Shown here: positions 23,853 through 35,880 of the stretch, piece by piece | Position numbering within the stretch: position 1 is the first letter of the stretch | Layout of the letters: the number at the start of each line of letters is the position of its first letter | From: Solanum dulcamara | Lineage: Eukaryota; Streptophyta; Magnoliopsida; Solanales; Solanaceae | Reading direction: 5' to 3' | DNA length: 64,000 nucleotides | Assembly: GCF_947179165.1 (NCBI RefSeq) | Contig: NC_077242.1 | Location: 45,773,097 to 45,837,096, forward strand | The notes under the pieces: generated by a model | What the model saw: only the letters and a program-made list of their open reading frames with translations | The model's database searches: none | Told to the model about the DNA's origin: nothing | Made by a program: the position numbers and the translations under genes

Positions 23853-24479
23853 AGATGGAAGGATCTGAACTAACGGCGGAGAAATGACATGGGATTATGT
23901 ACCTAGGGGTACTATAAGTTACGTTGAGGGAATTGTAAAAAGGGCTTAAGGGAAACCAGCATGATTAGCTAATTACTAACTGATGACGTACTTGAATGCC
24001 ACAATTCTTCAACATGGTATCGGTTAATGATAGGCAAACCACAGAATGGCTATATGGGCCAGTGGGTGAGGGAATTTCGACACCACTTGGCAGCCAACTC
24101 TAAGGATTGAAAAGCAAACCCCAAAAGATAGAGTGTCAGTTAAAGTTCTGAAAAGGGTTGAGAAGGACTATACGAGGCTAAGGATTCCCAAATTATCAAC
24201 GTCATTACGCACCTATTCTATACTCTTTGAGAGTAGGGTTCTATACGGGTTATTACAAGTAGGCTAACGAATCTGCCCATTTGCTTTCAATCAAGACCAA
24301 CGATGCAGCTGGAACTAGGTGAAGTTATAGGACAAGGAGGTTGTACGGTTCCGTGAGGTTTCCCCAGCTAATATCTCAAATAGAGGGACTTCAATTATGA
24401 TTAACGTCTGGAGATCAGTCCAAGAAGAGATCGGGAACACAGGTAGGTCTTAGTACCCTAGTTTTCCCTCGAGTTGCTA

Positions 24480-25200
24480 GACAGACTGAGTGTACTATTA
24501 GATGCTAGAAGATATGTCGCGAGCCGGGGTGTTAACTTCAAAGGTAGCTGGGATGATTATCAATCACTTATTGAGTTGCCTACCATAATGGCTACCACTC
24601 CGGTATCCCAATGACCCCATACAAGACTGGTGGGGCAAGACGTGTAAGTCCCCTATTGGTTGAATCGAGGTTGGAAAGATTAAGCTAGTTGACCCAAACA
24701 TGATTAAGCAAGCTATTGACTAGTAGCCTAGAATTGACAAAAGTGACATGCAGAAAATCGACATCGATGTACAGAGTTCAAACTGACGATTAGGTATTCA
24801 TAACAGGATCACCCAGGAAGGGAGTAACAAGATTTGGCCAGAATAGGAAACTTAACCCAAAATACATTGGATCTTATCGAGTTGCTGATAAGATGGACAA
24901 AGTTGCCCATCAGTTAGACTTACCACCTGATTACAAAATTATATGCCCAGTACGTCTATGCAGATACTTCATAATGTACTGGTGACCCACCCAGAGTGTG
25001 TCCCATAGATGATGTCCATGAAATGGAATCCTATGAGGAACAACCTATAATCATCTTAGAACGACAAATTAGAAGGTTGTGAACTAGGACGTGACTCCCG
25101 TCAAGGTATTGTGGCAAAACAAAAACCAGAAAGAAGGTGCCCTAAGAAGTCAAAAAGGAGATAGAAAAAAGATATCCGGACTTGTTCCCTATGTATAGAG
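24480..25200 (+). pseudogene. Decayed integrase C-terminus and chromodomain tail in C
   Basis: Translated fragments in shifting frames recall the end of Tekay/Del pol: a GKTCKSPIG phrase near 24635 (the family has GRRCRSPIG), a KYIGSYRVADKMDKVAHQLD phrase near 24860 (family: RYIGPY-RVGxVAYxL) and a TPVKVLWQNKN phrase near 25098 (family: VKVLWRN). Many stops and indels separate them. This shows that the non-autonomous element descends from a chromovirus; nothing here can be functional. Confidence 0.65.
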
Positions 25201-25304
25201 GTAACCTAAACCCCTAAATGGATTGAGAGACGAAGGTTATATAGAACCCCCGAAATCCTTGTGAAGCCCTATGAGGTAAGTTAATATTCGGGGATGAATG
25301 TTCT

Positions 25305-25317
25305 AAAGGGGGAAGGA
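25305..25317 (+). other. Polypurine tract of C
   Basis: AAAGGGGGAAGGA directly precedes the 3' LTR start TGTTACACC; it is the plus-strand priming site. Confidence 0.85.
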
Positions 25318-28300
25318 TGTTACACCCCACACTTTTAAACTCGGAATGTCTCTTAAATTCCTTAGATATTATCATGTGAGCCGGATACGCTACGACACAA
25401 TCAAATGACTCTAAAGAGGGGAGAATGTGATACCCCATAGTAGAGAAGGTTGGAAATAGAGTCATAAGAATTCGGAAGGAATTAGAGGCCAAGTAATGAG
25501 TCGTTGGACTCGATTTATCCACGTAAGCTACTAACTTGGAAGTCCTATATACCAAAGATACTTGAGTATGTACCAAGCTTACGTAGCACAGATTACATAG
25601 GCTCTTAAAATAAGACGAGATTACGAACCCACGAGGGGAGGAGAAGATGACACGTAGCAGCCAATGAAGGCGTGAAATATGGCAGCACCTCAAGCAATAA
25701 AGTGACCCACCTTCTTGGGGTCAAGTAGGTGACCCACCTTCTTGGGGGAGGTAGGCCCCACTGCCACATGGGAGCCCCACCTTGCTTGCATGGATACGGT
25801 GGCCCAATAGGGGTTGGACATGTATCCCCCTTAGGGGCTGGCATATGTCACCTCTTGGGACCACCCATATATATGTATATGTAACTTATACAGCAGTTCC
25901 TACACTTAAACATCAGCCAAAGATCAAGAAAACAAACCCTAATCCTAGAGAGAAAAACTTGATGGCTTGGGGAGAAAAATAAGGTAAGTCCCAATTTTGC
26001 TCCATAAATTAATTATCTAGAATATACCATGATGGTATGGAGGTATTAATAATATAAAATCATGGCTTGGTGTAGCCCAAAACGGACAGCAAGCAGCCAT
26101 GGCGTTTAAAGTGCGCTAGAGAAGTTCTGAAGCACAATTTTGGCGAGTTTTGGCCAATTTCGGGTAATTTAAGGCATCTCCTTTAACTTTGGACTTTATG
26201 GGGTCGATATGAAGTGTATTATACACCTTGTATACTGCTGTAAGTGTAATAAAGTTGTGTAAATGCTTGACGTTCGAAATAAACTAAATTAGAATCGTTA
26301 TAGTTAATTTATAGTCAAAATGAGGGGTTATGCGTGTGGGGGCTGATGCTGGTTTTGTGGTGGTGTATTGCAGGGCCTAAAAGTGTTATAAAGGATGTGG
26401 GGGAGCTTATGGTTGCATCCACATGACCCTCCCGCTTCGTATGGTTAAAGGTTTTGCAAAACGCAAACTAGAAACCTTATTTTGGTATCGTAGTTTCGAG
26501 CGAGTCGTTTGGAGTTTATATTGTATAATGTTTCCATGTTATATATATATGAGCTGATGGTTATGTTGGTTGTTGGCTGTAGGTATTAAGGACATAATTT
26601 AGAATTTGGATAGGGCACATTATAGAGGAGGCGCTGCCCGATTTCCGTTAACTCGTTAACTAATTAAAGAACTAGTCAAGGAGATGAATAAGGAAATAGA
26701 TTCCATGAATACTAAGGTGCAACTTAAGATGATGGAAAGTCAAGAGTAATTGATATTTGTATTACTTTTGTATTGAATAGGTTCAAAGGACGATGAGGCG
26801 AATGGGATAAAGAGTAACTCATAAGAGGTATGTAAAGCTTTCTCTTGGCATGTTTTGGTATAAGTACGTACAACTATCTTTCTTTCCTTTTGGCAAGTCT
26901 TAGCCTTAAGTAAATTGTATGTGAAATGAGGGGATAATTCCATTCCCAGAACTCCAAGTATGCCTTATAACCCTTATCCACTGCTTAGTATTGGAACTTT
27001 TGTAAGGATTGAGTATTGCCTATTAAGGCTTCTATGTGTCAAAAAGTAGTGTGTGGAAAGCTATCTCTCCTTTATTTTGATATGTGCTTGGTATGAAAGT
27101 GAGTTTATGATGCCATAATTGTTCACCAATTCCTAGGATGGGCCGGATATGAAATATGTACATGATGACCACATGATGGGAAGTACAAACTATATAGAGC
27201 TTACTCTCTTTCTTTTCTGGCATGTCTTAGTAGTAAGTGAAATATGATACAAGCTCCGGGGTAACTACATTCTTGAATATCTCCTATTTATTTTTGAATA
27301 ACGAACTCTTGTAATAGTTGAACTAGTTCCCTGGAAACTTTTATGTATTAAGGAGATAATGAATGTACAGGCTCCAAGTCTTAAAGACTATATGATACTA
27401 AGTATTTTTGATTCCATAAATGATTTGGCCCTATGTTAACACATGTTTAGGGACCTCGAGATTACAATTTATATAGCCCATAATGGCATTTGGAGGACAC
27501 TCACGATGACTACACTACTACTCAACTCCTCAGGCAAAAACTTAACCTTCTTATTCTGTCGAGTCTCTGATAATGATTTAAATTGCATATGGTTACTCAC
27601 TACTCTACTCTAGGATACTATAACACTTCTTCTTCGAGTCCCAGGCCGGTTATCAGGTTTGTGCTCAATTTTACTATATTGTCCACCCCCCTCCTTAGAG
27701 GACCGGGTTATGTATGTATATATATGATGATGTGTTGTAACAATATAGTGATGGCACGGGGCCTATGATAGTTTTACAGGTGTGATTCACCAGACCCTTG
27801 AAAGGGCCGGCTATATGGTATAATTTGAGCATGCATGCTTTTATAAATCACAGAGTACAGGTACAGGTTCCTTGTATGACATTTTATCCCCTGCTTCTTT
27901 ATTTCAGAGATACTTCCAGTTGTGTTATGGTTTACATACTCAGTACATATGTCGTACTGACCCTGATTTCTTGGGGGGCTGCATTTCATGCCCGCAGATA
28001 CAGATACAGGTTTTGGGAGTCCGTCAGCTTAGGATTCCGCTCAGCTAAATTGGAAGAGGCCCTATTGTATTGGAGCCTAGTTTTTGGTACTGACTAGTGA
28101 TGTATAAAACTGTTTTATCTATTCAGGGGTACGGCAGGGGCCCTATCCCGTCATATGTTGTCATTAATATTTTTAGAGGTCTGCAGACATATATAGGTGG
28201 GTTGTGTATGTCAGTTCGATTTAGCTGGGTCTACATGATGTATGATATATGTTATCATATTATGGCAGCCTTGTCGGCTTGCGTGCCCTTTTTTTCATGA

Positions 28301-28508
28301 TATGAATGAAAGAGGCTACATGTTTATGAAAAGGTTATCGCCAATAGGATTCTGATGCATAGTGTTGTGTTATTTGTAGTCCGATTTGACTACACTTGAT
28401 TGATATGCATTGCATGTTTATAATTTGATGTGACCACAACTGATAGATATGTATACGGGGGGGTCTAGGTGGGACCCCAATCGCGGCCTACGGGATTGGG
28501 TTGTGACA
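25318..28508 (+). repeat. Element C 3' LTR
   Basis: 3191 bases, from TGTTACACCCCACACTTTTA to GGGATTGGGTTGTGACA. It matches the two parts of the 5' LTR. Differences include the TA run and a stretch near 25960-26060 that the 5' LTR lacks, so C is older than D. Confidence 0.85.
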
Positions 28509-28513
28509 ATACG

Positions 28514-28572
28514 AATGCTCTAAATGATGAAATGGATGCAGTATTAGGAAAACAACATGGAGGGTCATTATA
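28514..28572 (-). repeat. Solo LTR G, distal end
   Basis: This 59-base remnant joins to 9549 when element C is removed. It ends GGGTCATTATA and is followed by GATGT (28573-28577), which matches 6497-6501. Confidence 0.6.
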
Positions 28573-28577
28573 GATGT

Positions 28578-29415
28578 AAAGTCCATGGAGACTAGATGAG
28601 ATGTATTTTGAGTATTTTACTCACTTGATGTATATGAGCATAATAAGTATTTTGGAAATAGTATTGAGCACCGATTTAGGTATGAGTTTAGAAAACTCAA
28701 ATACCATAAACTACGTAATTAGCGTATAATCGGATCGTGTAATTTATTCGGGCGACTCCTCATAGTCCCAAAAGATGAATTTTAATGTGGATCGAGAGAT
28801 GTGATATCTTTTACCTTGGTAAGGTATTGGACATCTTTGACAACAACAACACTTCGTTGTATTGTTACTAGCTTATAAGTGATGGTTATAGGTTAGAGAA
28901 ACTCCCAAGAAGTAAAGTATCATATTTTATATACTGAGTTGCATTTATCATTTTATGTCTTTTAAAGCACTGCCTTTCATTATATTGCATGCTTTATTAA
29001 GTTGAGTTATTTCTAGAGTTGAGTTTCTTTAGTTGAGTAAGTTTTCTTTTAGCTATTTTACATACCGTACATTTAATGTATTGACATCATTCAACACTGC
29101 ATTATTTCATGATAGAGATCCGGGTACTCATGATTGCAGATGCTTCAGTAAGAAATCCATCAGTAGTTGGTGAGACCTCCTCATTTTCAGAGGGCTCCAT
29201 TTTAGTCAGATCAGTATATCTACTTTTGAGTTATGTTTAGTTGAGTATTTAGGTAGCTGTGGGTTTTGTATCGGCACCTATCATAGTTTAGGAGAGTCTT
29301 CATGGACAGAGTTAGTTAGTTTCTTATTCTATACATTTAGATGTTTTTAAACATTATCTGTTATTTATATTAAATGCTATTTTTCTAGTTTTTGAATAAG
29401 TATGATTGGGATGAT
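28578..29415 (+). repeat. Element A LTR, resumed after G
   Basis: Continues the A LTR from 6501 after the GATGT duplication (28573-28577). It aligns with about 40950-41745 of the third copy, including the phrases ATTTTATATACTGAGTT and TGACATCATTCAACACTGCA. It departs after GATTGGGATG. Confidence 0.7.
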
Positions 29416-29763
29416 TTGTTGGTAAAATAAAATTATTTTTCTGATAAGCTCGAGGAGATACTTTGGGGTGACTCTTTTTTTGATAAGCTCGAGGAATTAC
29501 TCAAGGGGCCCGCAGACTGAATACCAAGTTATATTTTTATTTGCATCTCATATACTGATGAGTTCGAGGTATCATTCTGGGCGGTTCGAGGGTTCTTTCA
29601 AGCTTCTACCTTTAAGCATTTGGCCACGTTGCATTGCAATATCTTATTCTATTGTATGGTTGTGATTTTTATGTATTTGGGGTGATAATTATTGTTAGTG
29701 TATGACCTTCTTTATCCTCGGTGTTGTTTATTTCTCATTGAATTATTAAATTATAGCTGTAGC
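29416..29763. repeat. LTR-derived sequence with short repeats
   Basis: Three degenerate copies of TGATAAGCTCGAGG lie near 29440, 29481 and 29558. There is no gene. GTAGC (29759-29763) is the left target duplication of solo LTR F. Confidence 0.45.
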
Positions 29764-29988
29764 TGTCATGACCCAACTCCGTAGGTTGTGATTGGTGCCC
29801 GACTTGGGCACTCATACGTACCCTTAGCCCCACCGAGCATGTTAGCAGAATAAATAAATGTAGAAATCAAAAGAGATCGCTAGAGAGCGCACGAAAAAAG
29901 ATGTAGCACATGAAGGCCGTTAAGGCCGTCACTTAACACAAGCCCAAAACACATATACAAAACCCACAACAAAATTCTACAAACCTCT

Positions 29989-31539
29989 ACAAAATGATAG
30001 CATAATCATATGACGGGACATGGCTCCATCGTACCGTTAACCATTACATATAAATATACAACAAAAAAGTTAGTGCGAAAATAGGGCTCCGGACAAAGGA
30101 GCACTGCCAACCAACAGGGTGGATGTCCTAGGCGAGCGGATCAGCAAACCGAGTGTCTGTACCTGCGGGCATGTAACGCAGCCCCCCGAAGAAACGGGGT
30201 TAGTACGAAAAATATACTGAATATATAAAGCATGGACTGTAATAAGTAAAGTCATTACCAAAGCAGAATGTGCAAAAATGAGCAAAGTATCCAGAAACCA
30301 AAATGCTTTTTATAACCACAGATAATGTATGTAGAAAACATATGCCATATCCGGCCCCATTATGGGACTCGGTGAACAAATCATGGTCGCCTCCCTATCA
30401 CTGGCACCACAACACATCATAACTCCAGAGTAGGGAATATCTCCATAATAGATCATATTATATCAGATGGTCATATCATATCATATCATACGTGTACATG
30501 GCACATCATAATTCCATAAATTCCATGTACAGGTCGTACCTGCCCCCCTCACATCGGGGCACGGCCAATAATGCCGAAACGTACGCATAATAACAAATCT
30601 TGACCCAAGCTCAGTGAAAGAAGCATTGAGGCATCCACGAGTGGAGTCGTAAGAAACTAGATGCAATTTAAATCATATTTGAGACTCGATGAGGTACTTA
30701 AAATGAGCTATCCTTCAAAAATCAAGACAAAAGTCATATCAAGTACCTTTTAAAAGTTACTATGGGTTATATCAAAATAGAACTTTTGGGAATCATATAC
30801 ACATATCAAGGCATAACAAAATATCTTTTGGAAAATCAAGAAGTTGGCCATCCTAGCGGCTCTACGGATAGGAACTTCCTTGGAATCATATAAAAGTCAT
30901 ATACTTGCTTCATAAAAACCATGCCAAAAAGAAAGATTAGTTTTACATACTTGCGCCCAAAACATGCCAAGAGATAGAATAAGCTTAATACACTTATGCT
31001 GAAGACATTCCAAAAGAAAGTATAAGCCTTACATACTTATGCCAAAAACATGCCAAAAGAAGGAAACGTTAGCTTTACATACCTCTTATCTTAACACGTT
31101 CGCCTCGTCGTCTCTTGAACCTATTTAACATGAAAGTAATTCTAAGGTTAGTGACCTTTGACTTTCCATCTTGTAATTCTACCACCAATTATCCATAGGA
31201 ACCAATCCCTTATCCATTTCCTTAGACTAGTTCATTACTAGTTCCGAAGTTAGCGGAAATCTGGCAGCATCTCCCCTATAACTTTCCCTATCCAAACTTC
31301 CATTTTAACCTCCAAACCTTAGCAGATAACCAACAACAACAATCAGCAGCATATATACAAGTAAACCAATTCAACATTACATAACACAAACTCCAAACAA
31401 CTCGCTTAAAACTATGATACCAAAATAGGGTGTTTAGTCTCTATCTCGTAAAACCTTTAACCCTACAAAATGGAGGGTCGTGTGGATACAACCAGAAGAA
31501 CCTAAAACCCTTTTAGAACACTTTCCAGCCCTGTAACAC
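29989..31539 (-). repeat. 1551-bp tandem unit 1 of 3
   Basis: Starts ACAAAATGATAGCATAATCA. Units start at 29989, 31540 and 33091, exactly 1551 bases apart, and differ only by scattered substitutions. Each unit carries the stem-loop cluster and GCCAAAA block of the LTR and the same chance 61- and 71-codon frames. Confidence 0.97.
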
Positions 31540-33090
31540 ACAAAATGATAGCATAATCATATGACGGGACATGGCTCCATCGTACCGTTAACCATTACAT
31601 ATAAATATACAACAAAAAAGTTAGTGCAAAAATAGGGCTCCGGACAAAGGAGCACTGCCAACCAACAGGGTGGATGTCCTAGGCGAGCGGATCAGCAAAT
31701 CGAGTGTCTGTACCTGCGGGCATGTAACGCAGCCCCCCAAAGAAACGGGGTTAGTACGAAAAATATACTGAATATATAAAGCATGGACTGTAATAAGTAA
31801 AGTCATTACCAAAGCAGAATGTGCAAAAATGAGCAAAGTATCCAGAAACCAAAATGCTTTTTATAACCACAGATAATGTATGTAGAAAACATATGCCATA
31901 TCCGGCCCCATTATGGGACTCGGTGAACAAATCATGGTCGCCGCCCTATCACTGGCACCACAACACATCATAACTCCAGAGTAGGGAATATCTCCATAAT
32001 AGATCATATTATATCAGATGGTCATATCATATCATATCATACGTGTACATGGCACATCATAATTCCATAAATTCCATGTACAGGTCGTACCTGCCCCCCT
32101 CACATCGGGGCATGGCCAATAATGCCGAAACGTACGCATAATAACAAATCTTGACCCAAGCTCAGTGAAAGAAGCATTGAGGCATCCACGAGTGGAGTCG
32201 TAAGAAACTAGATGCAATTTAAATCATATTTGAGACTCGATGAGGTACTTAAAATGAGCTATCCTTCAAAAATCAAGACAAAAGTCATATCAAGTACCTT
32301 TTAAAAGTTACTATGGGTTATATCAAAATAGAACTTTTGGAAATCATATACACATATCAAGGCATAACAAAATATCTTTTGGAAAATCAAGAAGTTGGCC
32401 ATCCTAGTGGCTCTACGGATAGGAACTTCCTTGGAATCATATAAAAGTCATATACTTGCTTCATAAAAACCATGCCAAAAAGAAAGATTAGTTTTACATA
32501 CTTGCGCCCAAAACATGCCAAGAGATAGAATAAGCTTAATACACTTATGCTGAAGACATTCCAAAAGAAAGTATAAGCCTTACATACTTATGCCAAAAAC
32601 ATGCCAAAAGAAGGAAACGTTAGCTTTACATACCTCTTATCTTAACACGTTCGCCTCGTCGTCTCTTGAACCTATTTAACATGAAAGTAATTCTAAGGTT
32701 AGTGACCTTTGACTTTCCAGCTTGTAATTCTACCACCAATTATCCATAGGAACCAATCCCTTATCCATTTCCTTAGACTAGTTCATTACTAGTTCCGAAG
32801 TTAGCAGAAATCTGGCAGCATCTCCCCTATAACTTTCCCTATCCAAACTTCCATTTTAACCTCCAAACCTTAGCAGATAACCAACAACAACAATCAGCAG
32901 CATATATACAAGTAAACCACTTCAACATTACACAACACAAACTCCAAACAACTCGCTTAAAACTATGATACCAAAATAGGGTGTTTAGTCTCTATCTCGT
33001 AAAACCTTTAACCCTACAAAATGGAGGGTCGTGTGGATGCAACCAGAAGAACCTAAAACCCTTTTAGAACACTTTCTAGCCCTGTAACAT
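31540..33090 (-). repeat. 1551-bp tandem unit 2 of 3
   Basis: Private differences from units 1 and 3 exist, for example GTGCAAAAATAGG near 31625 where the others have GTGCGAAAATAGG. The junction with unit 1 is ...CTGTAACAC/ACAAAATG.... Confidence 0.97.
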
Positions 33091-34641
33091 ACAAAATGAT
33101 AGCATAATCATATGACGGGACATGGCTCCATCGTACCGTTAACCATTACATATAAATATACAACAAAAAGGTTAGTGCGAAAATAGGGCTCCGGACAAAG
33201 GAGCACTGCCAACCAACAGGGTGGATGTCCTAGGCGAGCGGATCAGCAAACCGAGTGTCTGTACCTGCGGGCATGTAACGCAGCCCCCCGAAGAAACGGG
33301 GTTAGTACGAAAAATATACTGAATATATAAAGCATGGACTGTAATAAGTAAAGTCATTACCAAAGCAGAATGTGCAAAAATGAGCAAAGTATCCAGAAAC
33401 CAAAATGCTTTTTATAACCACAGATAATGTATGTAGAAAACATATGCCATATCCGGCCCCATTATGGGACTCGGTGAACAAATCATGGTCGCCGCCCTAT
33501 CACTGGCACCACAACACATTATAACTCCAGAGTAGGGAATATCTCCATAATAGATCATATTATATCAGATGGTCATATCATATCATATCATACGTGTACA
33601 TGGCACATCATAATTCCATAAATTCCATGTACAGGTCGTACCTGCCCCCCTCACATCGGGGCACGGCCAATAATGCCGAAACGTACGCATAATAACAAAT
33701 CTTGACCCAAGCTCAGTGAAAGAAGCATTGAGGCATCCACGAGTGGAGTCGTAAGAAACTAGATGCAATTTAAATCATATTTGAGACTCGATGAGGTACT
33801 TAAAATGAGCTATCCTTCAAAAATCAAGACAAAAGTCATATCAAGTACCTTTTAAAAGTTACTATGGGTTATATCAAAATAGAACTTTTGGGAATCATAT
33901 ACACATATCAAGGCATAACAAAATATCTTTTGGAAAATCAAGAAGTTGGCCATCCTAGCGGCTCTACGGATAGGAACTTCCTTGGAATCATATAAAAGTC
34001 ATATACTTGCTTCATAAAAACCATGCCAAAAAGAAAGATTAGTTTTACATACTTGCGCCCAAAACATGCCAAGAGATAGAATAAGCTTAATACACTTATG
34101 CTGAAGACATTCCAAAAGAAAGTATAAGCCTTACATACTTATGCCAAAAACATGCCAAAAGAAGGAAACGTTAGCTTTACATACCTCTTATCTTAACACG
34201 TTCGCCTCGTCGTCTCTTGAACCTATTTAACATGAAAGTAATTCTAAGGTTAGTGACCTTTGACTTTCCAGCTTGTAATTCTACCACCAATTATCCATAG
34301 GAACCAATCCCTTATCCATTTCCTTAGACTAGTTCATTACTAGTTCCGAAGTTAGCGGAAATCTGGCAGCATCTCCCCTATAACTTTCCCTATCCAAACT
34401 TCCATTTTAACCTCCAAACCTTAGCAGATAACCAACAACAACAATCAGCAGCATATATACAAGTAAACCACTTCAACATTACACAACACAAACTCCAAAC
34501 AACTCGCTTAAAACTATGATACCAAAATAGGGTGTTTAGTCTCTATCTCGTAAAACCTTTAACCCTACAAAATGGAGGGTCGTGTGGATGCAACCAGAAG
34601 AACCTAAAACCCTTTTAGAACACTTTCCAGCCCTGTAACAC
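33091..34641 (-). repeat. 1551-bp tandem unit 3 of 3
   Basis: Its right edge continues into unique LTR sequence (ACAATCAAACC). The left edge of unit 1 and the right edge of unit 3 share ACAA, a microhomology that may have seeded the duplication. Confidence 0.95.
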
Positions 34642-35202
34642 ACAATCAAACCACCTGCAAGCATAGCATAACAACCACAACACACTACTCAACTTCGGTT
34701 TAACTATAACGACCTTAGTTTAGTTGGTTTCCAACGTCAAGCATCCTTATGCAATTTTTATACTTCCAGCAACATATAAGACTTTTAATAAACTCCATAA
34801 CCACACCATAAACTCCAAATTGAAAGGAAAACCCTTACCTTACCCTGAAATTGGCCAAAGCTTGCCAGAACTTGCCTCAGAAGTTCTTCTAGTGCAGCTG
34901 AAATGTCGTGGCTATTTGTTGTCCATTTGGTGATGCTCCAAACCTTAAATTTATATTATTAACACCCTTATAACATTTCCAAACCTTACCAAAACGTGGT
35001 AGAAGATAACCAAGACATACCTTAACAAAGGCTTCCCAAACTTGCTGAAAATTAACTTCAGAAACTCTTTTACGCGGCTGAGCTTTGGTGGCTGTTTGCA
35101 GCCCTATATTGCTGCCCCAAATAGTTAATTTACGTCCTTAACACCTCCACTTAGTCGAGGAATACCTTAGATAATTAATTGATGGAACAAAATCAGGGCT
35201 TA

Positions 35203-35880
35203 CCTTTTACTTTGGCCAAAGCTGTCGCCCCTCTCTCTTAACCTCTTAGGGTTTGTCTTCTTGTTTCTTTTGTTCTAAGTGTTGAAATAAGATATGTACA
35301 ACATGTAGTACATATATACACCTCCTTAAGAGGTGACATGTGGCAGCTCCGTAGGGCGCCATCTCAATCATTCATCTAATCCAAAGCTGCCACATGGCAG
35401 CGTGGGGCCCACCTTAAGTAGGTGTGTCACCTACTTGGTCCAAGTAGGTGTGCATCAACTATTTAGTCCAAGTAGGTGCATCACCTACTTGCTTCCGAGT
35501 AGGTGCTATACCTCTTTCCGTCTCTTCCATGGATTCGCAATCTTGTCATATTTTAAGAGCCTATATATTCCTTGCTACTTAAGCTCGACACATACTTAAG
35601 TAGCTAAAGTATGAAAGACATCCAAGTTGGTAGTTTACACAAGTAAGTCGAGTCCTATGACCCATTACTTGGCCTCCAACTCCTTCCGGATTCTTATAAC
35701 CCTATTTCCAATCTTCCCTATTATTGGGGTATCTCATTCTTCCCTCCTTAGAGTTGTTTGATAGCGTTATAGATTATCCGACTCATATGACAACTTCTAA
35801 GAAACTTAAGAGCCTTCCCAGAAACTTAAGAAGCTTAAGAAGTGTTCCAAGGTACCAAAGTATGGGATGTAACATCCTTC
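35203..35880 (-). repeat. U3-end duplication in F, inner copy
   Basis: Begins CCTTTTACTTTGGCCAAAG and ends with an LTR terminus TGTAACA (35868-35874) followed by TCCTTC, the complement of a GGAAGGA polypurine-tract end. It corresponds to 35881-36573. Confidence 0.85.
35413..35514. repeat. ~27-bp AAGTAGGTG tandem repeats
   Basis: Successive units AAGTAGGTG-TGTCACCTACTTGGTCC, AAGTAGGTG-TGCATCAACTATTTAGTCC and AAGTAGGTG-CATCACCTACTTGCTTCCG. The intact core is a palindrome (AAGTAGGTG...CACCTACTT). The array recurs at 36115-36215. Confidence 0.8.

Larger units (their letters stand above)
21375..25317 (+). mobile_element. Element C internal region
   Basis: Non-autonomous body of 3943 bases. In order: PBS (21379-21390), degenerate leader repeats (21800-21975), long purine-rich non-coding sequence, an internal purine tract (23208-23220), an antisense 5S-like segment (23734-23852), integrase and chromodomain relics (24480-25200), an inverted repeat (ATTCGGGGATGAAT, 25287-25300) and the polypurine tract. 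All frames are short. Confidence 0.8.
9550..28508 (+). mobile_element. Element C: LARD-like LTR retrotransposon
   Basis: Plus-strand element with LTRs starting TGTTACACCCCA and ending GGGTTG(T)GTGACA. Flanks are ATAGG (9545-9549) and ATACG (28509-28513), four of five bases equal, consistent with a decayed target duplication. Element B is inserted in its 5' LTR. Without B it is about 10.3 kb: two LTRs of about 3.19 kb and a 3.94-kb internal region. The internal region holds a PBS, leader repeats, an antisense 5S-like segment, a decayed integrase and chromodomain tail, and a polypurine tract. No intact gene is present, so mobility would depend on proteins from another element, presumably a Tekay/Del chromovirus. 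Confidence 0.85.

Noticed and set aside
24480..25200. Working integrase gene in C
   Set aside because: Only scattered phrases survive, in several frames with many stops; the catalytic triad is not present.
30070..33768. Repeated 61- and 71-codon frames on the minus strand as a gene family
   Set aside because: They repeat because the 1551-bp unit repeats, and similar frames in B and H are due to shared LTR sequence. Frames overlap structured repeats and lack any domain.
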